Assembly: GCA_022702545.1 (NCBI GenBank)
Contig: JAHRBC010000001.1
Span: 3,534,001 to 3,598,000 of the forward strand
DNA length: 64,000 bases
Origin: Phycomyces nitens
Taxonomy: Eukaryota; Mucoromycota; Mucoromycetes; Mucorales; Phycomycetaceae
Reading direction: 5' to 3'
Each line of letters starts with the position of its first letter. Position 1 is the stretch's first letter. Made by a program: the position numbers and the translations under genes. The notes beneath the pieces are model-generated. The model saw only the letters and a list, made by a program, of their open reading frames with translations, ran no database searches and was not told the origin of the DNA. Of the stretch, positions 1 through 10,524 are shown piece after piece.

Positions 1-449
1 TAGTGGACCATCTTAATACCGCTTTATTAAGAATATACTGTCATTTTGTATTTACGCTGAAATTAAGTCTTCGGCAGCTATTATCTCAACTCTGAGTAAA
101 GAGGTTATTTTATCGTCGACCATGGTAAAGAAAGAAGAAGAAAAAAGAAAGAGAGGAAAGTTGCCGAGTAATTTTGCAAGGATCGTGCTGATAAGTAGGT
201 TCAAATAAATAAATATCAAGGTAGTACATTTATTTTATATTTATTTATAGGTTGAATGTTATACACTTTTGCTTCACCGATTTGCCTTTCAAAAATTCAT
301 GTTAAATAATGAGTAATAAAAGGAAGCATCGGTCGCACACTCCTTTAGGTAAACACAAGCACAGATATATTTATATATCTCTATTTTTTTTCAAAACATG
401 GTCCTTCTTTCTTTTTCTTCTTTTTCTTCTTTAAAACTAATCAGCCAGA
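1..449. other. AT-rich 5' flank without a gene
   Basis: I see no supported coding region here. The last 100 bases are pyrimidine-rich (runs of TTC/TTTC at about 405-435), as is common just upstream of fungal start codons, so this is probably the promoter and 5' UTR of the LRR gene that begins at 450. A TATA-rich stretch lies near 365-380. Confidence 0.5.
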
Positions 450-2607
450 ATGCGACTGATTCTAGGGTTATTGATCCTTTTAGCCATTCTGAAGCTCGTG
501 ACCTGTCAAGGTAACCATGTAAATTAGGATTAGGCTACCAACAGTCAAAATCAGTTTCCATTGCTAGGAAACCAAACAAAAAAAAATCTCACACCCATTC
601 CACCCTAGATGATGCCGGAACTGGCCTTGACGACGGATCAAACTCCGATGATTCATATGATGATACTTCCGATACATCTTCTGAAGAGGCAGGAACCATG
701 GATACCTCAGATTCATCAGATTCATCAGACTCAGGAACAGTGGACGATTCGACCTCTACTGATTCAACAGATCCAACGGCCTGTACTGCTTTGAACCAAT
801 GGTACACATCCTTGAATGGCACTGGGTGGGCTGCCCGCACTGGGTGGGACTCCACTGATATGTCTACTTGCTGCACTTGGTATGGCGTCGAATGTAATAT
901 TCTCGGCCAAGTAACGAAAATGTAAGTATTTTAACAAACCTTCTTTGTTTAAAAATAAACTGACCAAATAGAAACAATCTAGTCGACTGGGCTCAAATCG
1001 TCTTGAAGGACAATTGCCCAACAACTTCAACCTACTTCCCGACCTTACAATGATGTAAGTTGATCAAGTCATACTGGGTTTAATAACCGATCAAATGCTT
1101 GAATTCTAGTGATTTGAGCAACAATAAGTTATATGGACCTCTTCCTGAAACATTGTCTTCTGTCGTCAAGCTACAATCATTGCAAGTATATATATTTCAT
1201 TTATATATTTACACAAGCACGTCACAGTTCTAAGCATCAACCTTCTTTTCCTATATAGCAATGCTAATTTTAACACTCTAAACGGCACACTGCCTACTGC
1301 ATTTGGTAGCATGACTACCTTGACCAGCATGTATGTATATTTCTTTAAAAAAGAGCCATTTAGATTAACATGCTGCTAAATAATGCTATTTTGCCTTAGC
1401 TACATGAGAAACAACTCGTTTACTGGCACAATTCCTGATAGCTGGGGAGCTTGCTTGGAATTATCAGGCAAGGTTTTAAAATTAATTTTATTGCAAGACT
1501 CCAAGATCTAAACATTCTTACTAGATCTCTACCTTGGATCAAACAAGCTTAATGGTCCATTTCCAATTGTGTTGACTAGATTGACCAAGCTAGAATACTT
1601 GTAAGAGGATCCTTGGCTTCTTTCTGTCTCTTACTTACTTTCTTGATTTATTCTAGGGTAATTGATAACAACGGCTTCAATGGCGTACTTCCAAACGAGA
1701 TCGGCAATCTTGTGGCCCTCGCAACACTGTAAGCCGATTATTATCCTCTACCTTTTCTTCTTCTTCTTCTTCTCATATCTACGCGTAGTAATCTCAAGAA
1801 CAACCATCTCGTTGGCCCTATTCCTTCAACAATCGGAGGTCTCGTTCAGCTGAACACACTGTAAGAGCACAATCAATGTGGGACCCATTAGATGTTGACC
1901 AAAATTAAAATATTTGTACCACAGAACACTATCCTCTCAAGCGTTTAATGGCACCATTCCAGATACTATTTATAATCTTGTAAACCTCCAAAAACTGTAA
2001 GTTCCAACGGATTGGACATGATTTATGCCCACATGAATATTCAATTGGGCCTGAATCAAAAAAGAAAAAGAAGAACCTTGAAGCTCAAAACATCTCCTTA
2101 TGCTACCTTAGTGATCTTTCAAACAATCGTCTGACAGGAAGCCTATCTCCTAAAATTAGTAGTCTGGTCAAATTGACAAAGATGTAAGCAATGTTCAAAG
2201 AGCCTTTATATATATATATATATCATCCTGTTTGAGAACAGTACTGACTGACTGTGTATATGAAACAAAGTCTGCTGGGCCACAACCAACTGATAGGGGA
2301 TATTCCTGACCAGTTTGGATCCCTCACCCAACTGCAATCGGTTATGCTAAACTATAATATGTTCAATGGTCAATTCCCTGCCACCATGGCACCTGCACCC
2401 CTTGGATTCTGCAACATGCTTCCAAACCAATTCCAGACCTGTCCCGACAAAAGTGTCCTTGCAAATGTCGAGAGTCTCGCCTTCCAGTGTGGAGTGGACT
2501 GTGGCATAAATTCAAATAAGAAGAGCAGTGGTCATAGACTTATTTACTCCAAGGCTCTCACGGCTCTCACGGCTCTCATTGCCAGCATCGCAGCATTAGT
2601 TTTCTAA
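450..2607 (+). CDS. Secreted, GPI-anchored leucine-rich-repeat protein (12 exons)
   Basis: My model joins exons 450-510, 609-921, 983-1054, 1110-1181, 1259-1330, 1400-1467, 1525-1600, 1657-1728, 1789-1860, 1925-1996, 2112-2183 and 2271-2607, giving 452 aa with all phases consistent. The product starts with a signal peptide (MRLILGLLILLAILKLVTCQ), then an acidic Ser/Asp/Thr-rich linker. Next comes a plant-receptor-like LRR N-cap with paired Cys and Trp residues (WDSTDMSTCCTWYGVEC). About ten 24-residue LRRs of the LxxNxLxGxIP type follow, then a Cys-containing cap and a Ser/Gly site followed by a hydrophobic tail typical of GPI attachment. Each central LRR is carried by one 72-nt exon, or by a 68+76 pair, with phase-2 boundaries. 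The introns starting at 1182 and 1468 use GC donors. It is probably displayed at the plasma membrane or wall; the ligand is unknown. Confidence 0.88.
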
Positions 2608-4054
2608 ATACAAATATAATATTTGTATCAAACAAGATGTTTGGTAACCTCTATTCATGTACTCTATATAAATGTTTGCCCTCAATAAACGATCCTTGTC
2701 ACAAAGGAATCCTACTGCATTATACATTTATGAGATACACAATCTATTCTCGATTCTATATTTGTTTCCAGGTACAAAGTAAATAAGGATAATTTTTTTT
2801 ATTAATCGAAAAAAAGTTCATGGTTTTAATAATATAGATGATGATGATGATTATAATTTTATATTACATGAAATTAGAAGAAGAAAGTATCCATGGTTTA
2901 TATAGATTTGTTGGAAAACAAATTACTAGGTAATTAATATAAAAAAGTAATATACATATATAATATTAATGTAGATTTAAACACAAAAACAAATGAAGGA
3001 CAAGACAAGAGGAACAAGGAGACACAAAGTATTATTATTATTATCATTTTAGAATAATAATCTTAAAGATCCCTTTGTATCTCAAGTTAAAAAAGATACA
3101 TTATTTATTTTGAACCAAAATAAAACAAATCTAAAGCATATTGTGTACAGATTACCAGTAGAATGCTCTTTGCTGATCAATTCGTCATTTACAATTAGTT
3201 TGTTCATTTGGTAATGAATTCATCTATCACCAGAGTTGGTTCGATTCAGGTTGAAACCTGTCAACCAATTTCAAAACTAAAATGCTCAGAGCATACCATT
3301 TATACACATGTTAATTATCATTTGTAAAGGTCACCAGCCTTGTCAAATGCTTTGGGATTTAATACAAGAGGTTCTAGTATAAACACCACTTGGCAAGTAT
3401 ACTTCCCCTTCCTAGAGTCAATTACTGGCACGTGCGTTGGGAGTGCTTTGGTACTGTAGTGGTCTTTTATTTATTTATTTACTTGCGCAGAAGCACGAGC
3501 TAAAGCTAGTGAACCTTCTCCTTTCAATATTATTGGGATTTACAAAATAGAATTCCCTATAATACTATTATATATATATTCAAATAAGAATACATTTGGC
3601 TTACAGTATTCTTCTGGACCAGGGTTGAGAATCCCGGCAATTTATAGACCTACACTTATTTGTGGGTATATGTACCAAATGGCCCTGACAGCACTCGTTT
3701 GCCGCGTTTGGAACAAGGCAAAGGGCTGTATATTGATCGGCAGTCTGACCGGGAGATATACACCAGATAAATGTCTATATTTCTTGTGGATCAAGGGGCG
3801 TTGAGCTAAATAGAGTCTAGGTTCTCCTATTAGCAGACAGATTTCAAGTCAAAAGATGATATTTAGAAAGACGATAAATGTATGCAAGTCCTACTACTTT
3901 GATAGGAGAAATGGAATGCAAGGGAGACTAAAGAATAAGAGCAAAATAATAAGATCAGGGAGTGTAGGCGACACATCAAAAGGACTTTATGGCTCAGGGG
4001 GAAGTAAAGAGATGGAGTGAGGATCCCCTTTTTTTCCCTGTAAATAAAATAAGC
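2608..4054. other. AT-rich intergenic region
   Basis: This stretch of about 1.4 kb holds no gene I can support. It contains short AT-rich simple repeats such as ATG/ATT trinucleotides near 2838-2860 and 3030-3060. A somewhat more mixed part lies at 3580-3800. A 77-codon minus-strand frame at 3863-4096 has no recognisable features and overlaps the promoter of the next gene, so I do not call it. Confidence 0.5.
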
Positions 4055-4061
4055 TATATAA
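4055..4061 (+). promoter_or_regulatory. TATA box of the Kre9/Knh-like gene
   Basis: TATATAA lies about 65-70 bases upstream of the start codon at 4126, a usual distance in fungi. It is followed by a short CT-rich leader. This is inferred from position and sequence only. Confidence 0.5.
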
Positions 4062-4125
4062 CCTCGGATCCTCGAGTTAGTGAGATCGTCCTTCATTTTA
4101 TTCAGTCTTCTTTTCCTCCATCACC

Positions 4126-4880
4126 ATGAAGTTCATAAGCACCACTCTGATTGTCGCCGCCTGTTTTGCCTTTGTGTCTGCCCAGCAAAACCCACCAATC
4201 ATTGCCATTACCTCACCTTTGATGGGCACCAAATACAAGGCTGGCCAGCAAGCCATTCTTGCCTGGGTTAACCCAAAGGTCCCTAGCATCTCTCAGATTG
4301 TCCTTGCTCGTGGGCCTTCTACTGGTCTCCAGCCCATCACAGTCCTTGCTTCCAACGTCAATACTGCCGACGGAAAATACGTCTGGAAGATCCCTGATGA
4401 CATTGAAGGCGGTGATGATTGTAAGTTGGCATAAAGACCAATATTTGCACATACACTAATACTTGTTCAAAAGACGCCTTTGAGTGTGGTACTTCACCAG
4501 ACATTGCGTTTGCAGGTCCATTCACCATTGAAGGCAACGGTAGTGCTGCACCGGCCAGTAACAGCTCTAGTACACCTGCCGCTGCACCCCCCAAGGCTGC
4601 TTCCCCTGCCGCTGCCGCTGCTGCTCCTGCCGCTGCTGCTGCCTCGAAAGCTCCTGCCGCCGCACCTGCCAGTAGTGGATCGGCACCCGCTGGTGGTATC
4701 CCTATTCCTGCTGGCTCTGGTGCCACCCCTGCTGCCGGTGCTGCGAGTGCCAGCAAGGCAGGATTCCCAGTCCCAAGTGCTCAGGCTGTCAAGGCCTCCT
4801 CAGCTTCCACTACCGAGCTTTTGACGGGCAAGACTGTCCTTGCCATCGGTGCAGTTGCCCTTATTGTCCAAGCACTCTAG
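4126..4880 (+). CDS. Kre9/Knh-domain GPI-anchored cell-wall protein
   Basis: Exons 4126-4420 and 4474-4880 encode 233 aa. Residues 1-19 form a signal peptide ending in SAQ. Residues 20-125 look like the Ser-Thr-rich GPI-anchored (Kre9/Knh-like) beta-sandwich domain: ITSPLMGTKYKAGQQAILAW near the start, then a cluster with GKYVWKIPDDIEGGDDY. A long Ala/Pro/Ser-rich, low-complexity stalk follows, with GC-rich codons at about 4540-4790. The protein ends in a hydrophobic segment (VLAIGAVALIVQAL), fitting GPI attachment. Such proteins sit in the wall and are linked to beta-glucan assembly, although the exact activity is not known. The single intron has GT-AG borders. Confidence 0.85.
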
Positions 4881-5166
4881 AGCTTAATTTCGTTTCTTAT
4901 CCCATTAGTATCAACCTATTCTCTTTTCTTTCCCTTACTTATACCCAAACAGCAAAGTACAAGTACATCTCTTTCTAGTCATCCTATTCAAAATATTAAC
5001 ATTAAAAAAAGAATCTTGTCTCAATTCACCATGGTAACACAAGCATCATTGTTTTGGAAGTGATGGGATTTATATAATATATACATATAATATATACATA
5101 TAATATATATACAAAAATAAAATAAATCTATTGTCAGTCCAAAATAGAAAAAAAACTGAACAACTT

Positions 5167-6612
5167 ATGAATCGTCTTTTTCAAAAAGGGCTTTCTAGGC
5201 TTGCAACGTTAGCACCATGCAGACAATACCAGGTGAAATTAGCATATTTTTATTCGACACAATTGCTCATCCACATGTACATCAGCCATTGATCATGACA
5301 GGATCAACATTGGTAGCAAGGCGACAGGTAAAGCACATTGGTTTAGACAAAAAGTAAAACATCAAGTGTAACAATAGTGTGGACCTGCCTAGATATCCGA
5401 AGCTCGAATGGGTGCTGGCATACGTCGATTGTGGAAAGAAAACGACTCTGGGTCTCTCCAGAATTTGCTCCAAAAAGTGAATGAGATTGATAGTGAATTT
5501 ACAGAGATATTTGAGCCCTTTAAACCCCTTGTAGGTCTAGATAGCATCATTGGGATCTACCAAGCACTAGACGCTTATTCTTGGCACTATACTCACTTGC
5601 ATACATGACAATAGACACAGACCTGCAAAGCTTATTGTACAGCAGATGCATACCAGATAGCTCTATTGAAGCAGATGGTTGCAGATTCATCCGTGTACAA
5701 CCTTATGCCAGAGATGACAGACGATATGTTGCATATCTCTGTGGGACCAAGCAATGGTGGGGGTGAGATATTTGTGTATAAGGACGGTACTTTTGCAACC
5801 TGGGCTGTCAATGATGAGACTAGCCAGCAGTTTCTGGATAGCTTTATTCGCTCTCGAGTTGAAGTACGGCCAAAGTATGAAATTGAGACTGAAAGCATCA
5901 AATTCGTAGTCGATGAAGACGAGTAAGTTGCTCATTTAATTTTTAATTTTGTTTTTTGGCAAACTGTTGAGCACAATCGTCTAGACAAACAAACATCAGG
6001 GGAGACTTGATCCTGCTAAATCCTTATTCACCATCACCTCAATTGGCCAAAGCAGCATTTTCACTTGCCCTGGGACGGGCTACCAGACTGTCCACTATAG
6101 AATCATCCGTAGACAAATATCTGGGTTCAATTGAGGATATCCCAAGCAAATTGGCAAAGGGAAAATATTGGTCGTTTTCAAAAGAATCTCGTGTCAAACA
6201 AGGCCAATTGATGTGTCTATACCAGCAACTTGGCATGCACTCTGACGGTTTCCTTGACACTCCTGACCTTCAATGGGTACAGCCTGAATTGCAAGGCAAG
6301 ATTAGATAAAATAGAGACCATGATCAGTCAGTAAAATGCTGACCCAATACAAAAATCTATAGAATGCTACGAGAAATTATCATCGTCCTTGAATATACGT
6401 CCAAGAATCAAGGTCTTGCACAAACAATTAGGCAAGTCTGGATTTTTAGCTGTCTTTCATACAAATAACTAATAATGAAACCGTATCATCTAGACTATTG
6501 CACAAAGCTGACTAGCATACTCAAAGATGAAGACACCCGTAGACGTACATTGTTTTTGCAATCTTCAGTAGTAGCTGTGCTGGCTGCTCAATTGGCTTCT
6601 CTAGTCATCTAA
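5167..6612 (+). CDS. RMND1-like (DUF155/Sif2-Sif3 family) mitochondrial protein
   Basis: Exons 5167-5232, 5286-5327, 5393-5530, 5621-5922, 5985-6295, 6363-6431 and 6494-6612 give 348 aa. The N terminus (MNRLFQKGLSRLATL) is basic and amphipathic, like a mitochondrial presequence. The DUF155 core starts at KAYCTADAYQIALL, continues through GGGEIFVYKDGTFATWAV and TNIRGDLILLNPYS, and ends in a coiled segment (LNIRPRIKVLHKQLDYCTKL) and a hydrophobic C-terminal anchor. Human RMND1 in this family supports mitochondrial translation. The alignment with that family runs without gaps across two consecutive introns with GC donors, at 6296 and 6432. The first two exons are less certain than the rest. Confidence 0.85.
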
Positions 6613-6938
6613 TGGAGTCTAAAAATATCAATTGTATATTATAAACGCTGAAATTGATAGAAAATAACCTTGCAGATTTTGCTTGTAATTTATGGGCCAA
6701 TTGCACCAAAAATGCAGGTTTCTATTGTAAATCAACACAAGCTTATCAAAACTATATATATATGTATATATATATATATGTATATATTTAGTAACTTGAA
6801 ATTTAGTGCAATCCATGTCCAACTTACTGGGTCCAGAAACAAGAGCTGTGACTTGTAAAAATAAACAATTCTTGATGCCCGACAAATTTTTTCTTTTTTT
6901 TTAGAGTCTCTCGAACACCTCTTATTCTATACAACATC
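6613..6938. other. AT-rich spacer with TA repeats
   Basis: This 326-base spacer separates two tandem genes. It contains an alternating TA/GTATA run at about 6752-6788 and a T-rich tract at 6886-6902 immediately before the SSZ1 leader. I see no gene here. Confidence 0.6.
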
Positions 6939-8888
6939 ATGAGCGTTATTGGCATCAACTTTGGTACAGCCTACACCTCCATTGGCTACGTCAACAAGGT
7001 CATTACACAGCATTTTACAAGAAAATATCCATAATCAGAAATTGTTACTGATGCCCACTTTAGGAAGGACGTGCTGACTGTCTCGCCAACGAAGAAGGTG
7101 ATCGTCAGATCGCCTCTGTTCTCGCTTTCCACGGAACCGAAGAGGTATATCCACTAGAAAAATCAGCAACAGATATATACTCTGGATTTTATAAAATAAG
7201 CATGTATTTATCTATTTCTTGCATCATTAGGTCATTGGTTCCCAAGCCAAGTCCGAGATTGCTCGCCACCCCAAGACCACCGTTGCCAACTTCCGTGCTG
7301 TCCTCGGAAAGAGGTGATTATACGAACCCAAAAGACTATTTCTTAATATCTAGAGAGAGAGAGAAAAGAGGCTGATATTTATTTATTTGTTTGTTTTTTC
7401 TTTTAAAAAAATAGCTTTGCAGAGGCCGAGAACTTGACTGGTTCTGCCGCTCAGATCATCAACAAGGATGGTAAGCCCGCTTATGAAATCGAGTTTGAGG
7501 ATAAGAAGGAGGCTTTCACCGCCAAGACCATCTCCACCAAGTTCTTCTGCCACATTCGCGAGTCTGCCGAGCAGTTCTTGGGTGGTCCCGTTTCTGGCGT
7601 TGTCATGGCTGTTCCTTCCTACTTCACCGACAAGCAGCGCGAGGAATTGACTGTTGCTGCCGAGGATGCTAAGCTCAAGGTTATCCAGCTTGTCCACGAG
7701 TCCGCTGCCGCTGCCGTTGCCTACGGTATCGGTCAGGAGTCTTCCACCAAGAACCCCCAGGATAAGACCATTGTTGTCTGCGACTTGGGTGCTCACTCCT
7801 TTGACGTGACCGTCCTCACTGTCCGTTCCGGAATCTACTCCATCGTCGCCACTGCTCACGACACCAAGCTCGGCGGTAGCTCCTTTGACGATCTCCTTAT
7901 TGCTCACTTTGCTTCCGAGTTCAAGAAGAAGACCAAGGTTGATATCAACTCCAACGCCAAGGCTCTTGCCAAGATCCGTGGTGCCGTTGAGGTCACCAAG
8001 AAGATGTTGTCCAGCGCCAACTCTGCCCCTTGTTTCGTCGAGTCCCTTGCCGAGGGTTTCGATCTCCACGGTACCATTAACCGTATGCGTTTCGAGATCA
8101 TGTCCAACAAGGTCTTTGCCCGTATCCAGGACGTCATTCGTGAGGTTCTTGCCAAGGCTGATCTTGACCCCTCCGAGGTCGATGAGGTAAATATCTTCTT
8201 TTATATATATATATATAAATGTTACTAGGAGGCAGAAGGTTTATACATCTTTCTATCTGTCTAGGTTCTCCTTGCCGGTGGTGCTGCCCGTATTCCCAAG
8301 TTCGCTGTCAAGATCCGCGAGACTTTCTCTGGCGAGCAGACCAAGGTCCGTTCCGAGTTGGAAGCTGATGAGGTCGTTGCCCGTGGTTGCGCCATCCAGG
8401 GCTCTTTGATCGCCGGTTTCGAGAAGGAGGATATCGATGCTTCCATTCACCCCGTCGTCACTCTCGTTCCCCACACCCAAAAGGCCATTGGTGTCTTGAA
8501 CGCCAACAAGGAGTTTGTTACCATCATTCCCCGTGGTACTGCTCTCCCTGCTCGTCGCGTTTTCGAGTTCAGCAACTCTGCCGACAACCAGACCCATGCT
8601 TACCTTGCCCTCCACGAAGGTAACCACACCATCGAGAAGACCGAGCTCCCTGCCGAGCCAGTTGAGGATGATGAGGAGCCCCTTGAGCCCGAAGTCATCA
8701 CCAAGGTCGTCACCAAGCCTGCCGCTCTCTTGGCTGAACTTAGCCTTCCCCTCCAGCACGGAAAGAAGGCCAAGGAAAGCAAGGTTGAGGTTCAGGTCAC
8801 CGTTGATGCCGACAGCAAGTTGAGCGTTGTTATGCGCGAGAAGAACAGCACCAACATTGTCAAGGCTGAAATTGTTGGCAAGAAGTAA
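6939..8888 (+). CDS. SSZ1: Ribosome-associated Hsp70 chaperone Ssz1
   Basis: Exons 6939-6998, 7064-7144, 7231-7313, 7415-8186 and 8265-8888 encode 539 aa, essentially the length of yeast Ssz1. The protein starts VIGINFGTAYTSIGYVNK, the Hsp70 phosphate-1 loop with the usual DLGTT altered. It carries an actin-like ATPase domain with AVPSYFTDKQREEL and a substrate-binding region too short for a canonical Hsp70, without a lid or an EEVD tail. Ssz1 pairs with the J-protein zuotin to form the ribosome-associated complex that stimulates Ssb-type Hsp70 on nascent chains. Codons are strongly C-ending (AAG, GCC, ATC), unlike most neighbours, as expected for a highly expressed gene. All introns are GT-AG. 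Confidence 0.95.
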
Positions 8889-9337
8889 AATTTTACTAAA
8901 AGAAAAAGAAAAAAAGAAGTAAACCCTACAAGAAACATATTAAAAAGTATTCAAAGATGATGTTTTTTTTTCATTCCCCTTTTTTCATCCTTTTTTTCAT
9001 CTTTATTTCATCCTTTATCAAACAACATAAAAAAAAGATACATTAAGTATGTACATACATGATATATATTTATATGTATATATGTGTATATATGTATATT
9101 TGTCAGTTTTGGTTTATAAATATATATATATTTATAAAGGCAAATTATTAATATATGTGTTTATATATATATATATAGAAGTGTGTGAGTGTTGGTGTAA
9201 ATGGGTGGGGTGTATAGAAAGAATAAAGAAAACGAAGCAAAAGGAGGAGATGAATAGAGTGATGGAAATTGCGAAAAAGAAAAAGAAAAAGTTGTGAGTT
9301 TAAGAGATTAAAGATAATTTATACTTCTTTTGATTAC
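8889..9337. repeat. AT-rich convergent spacer with TATA/TGTATA simple repeats
   Basis: This lies between the 3' ends of SSZ1 (plus) and the kelch gene (minus), so it should hold both 3' UTRs. Bases 9050-9178 are dominated by TATATA/TGTATA simple repeats. An 82-codon frame through them is very Tyr/Ile-rich and is explained by the repeat. Confidence 0.65.
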
Positions 9338-10478
9338 TTAATAAGCTCGAGTGGTAGTAAACTTTTGACTCATGGCCTCCTTCATCATACCCAGCTGAAT
9401 TTCAGAGTCTTCTAAGTGTCTCGTAGCCTCAACCAGGGACTCCTCGCGCTCATTGAGCAACGTGCGTAGGCGAGCAATATCATCAAGACTTTCGGCCAGA
9501 CGTTGCTTAAGTGTAGCAGCTTCGTTACGTGATTTGAGATTGGCTGCTTCGAGTTGAGAGACCTTGATGTGCATCTCAGACAGGCTCTGGCTAGCGGAAC
9601 TCTGTCCGGCTTGCAAAGACAAGGCTTCTGTCAGTTGTTGTGTAAGCTCTGCCATTTTGGCTGTATTGTCGCGCATCTGGGCTTCCGCGCGTGTTGCCCG
9701 CCCGTGCCACATCGATAGTTCCTCAAGTGCGCGCTGATGAGCTTCCTGTGCTTCCTCGGCTCTCTCGTGAGCTTCCTTTGCCCGCTCTTCAGCCGACAAT
9801 CTCGCACCATGGTCATGTTGTGCTCTACGTTGCAATTGTTGCAATAGTTTTCCATTGCTCTCATTCTCCTTGAGAGCAGTTGTCAGCCTGCGTTCCAGCA
9901 GTGTTGCACGCTCTGTTTCTACAACAGCCAGATCATCTTCTTGGCGCGATTTGAGTGCCAAATATTTGGACTTGAAATAAGCGGCTTCCTGAAGTGCAGC
10001 TGTACGAATACGGTCGGCCTGGGTTAATTTATCCGACATTGGCTGAGCTTGCTGGCCAATGCTTGTACGCACCCGGCGTAATTCGGCCTTTACGGCCACA
10101 AGTTGTTCAAATACGATCCGCTTGTCATACTGCAGGTCCTGCAGAGACATCAGCATGGCATCATCCGAGTCTGCGTCAGACATGTCTCCTTCGATTGCAC
10201 GCTGTTTACGAGCCAAAGACACTTCAGTACGCCACCACTGTTCCTTTTTCTTCATATCCTGAATAGCTTGATCGCGAGATTTGATTTCACGTAGCAAATC
10301 TGCGCGTTCTTCATTATTTTCAGCAGCTTTGGCTCTCTGTTGGGCTTGCTGCTGCTGCAATTGTTGTTGCAATTGTTGGGCCTGTTGCTGTTGTTGCTGC
10401 AATTGCTGTTGCAATTGAGCCTGTTGTTGTTGATGCTGTTGTAACTGCAATTGAGCTTGTTGCTGCTGCAATTGAGCC

Positions 10479-10524
<46 letters not shown>

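Noticed and set aside
1182..1290. Alternative GT-AG splice for LRR exon 4/5 (GT at 1186)
   Set aside because: It would need a 32-nt intron and insert about 17 residues between two LRRs, breaking the strict 24-residue period; the GC-AG solution keeps it.
7383..8759. Minus-strand frames of 228 and 168 codons over SSZ1
   Set aside because: Antisense shadows of a highly biased Hsp70 gene.
9049..9297. An 82-codon Tyr/Ile-rich frame
   Set aside because: Translation of TATATA simple repeats in the 3' UTR spacer.
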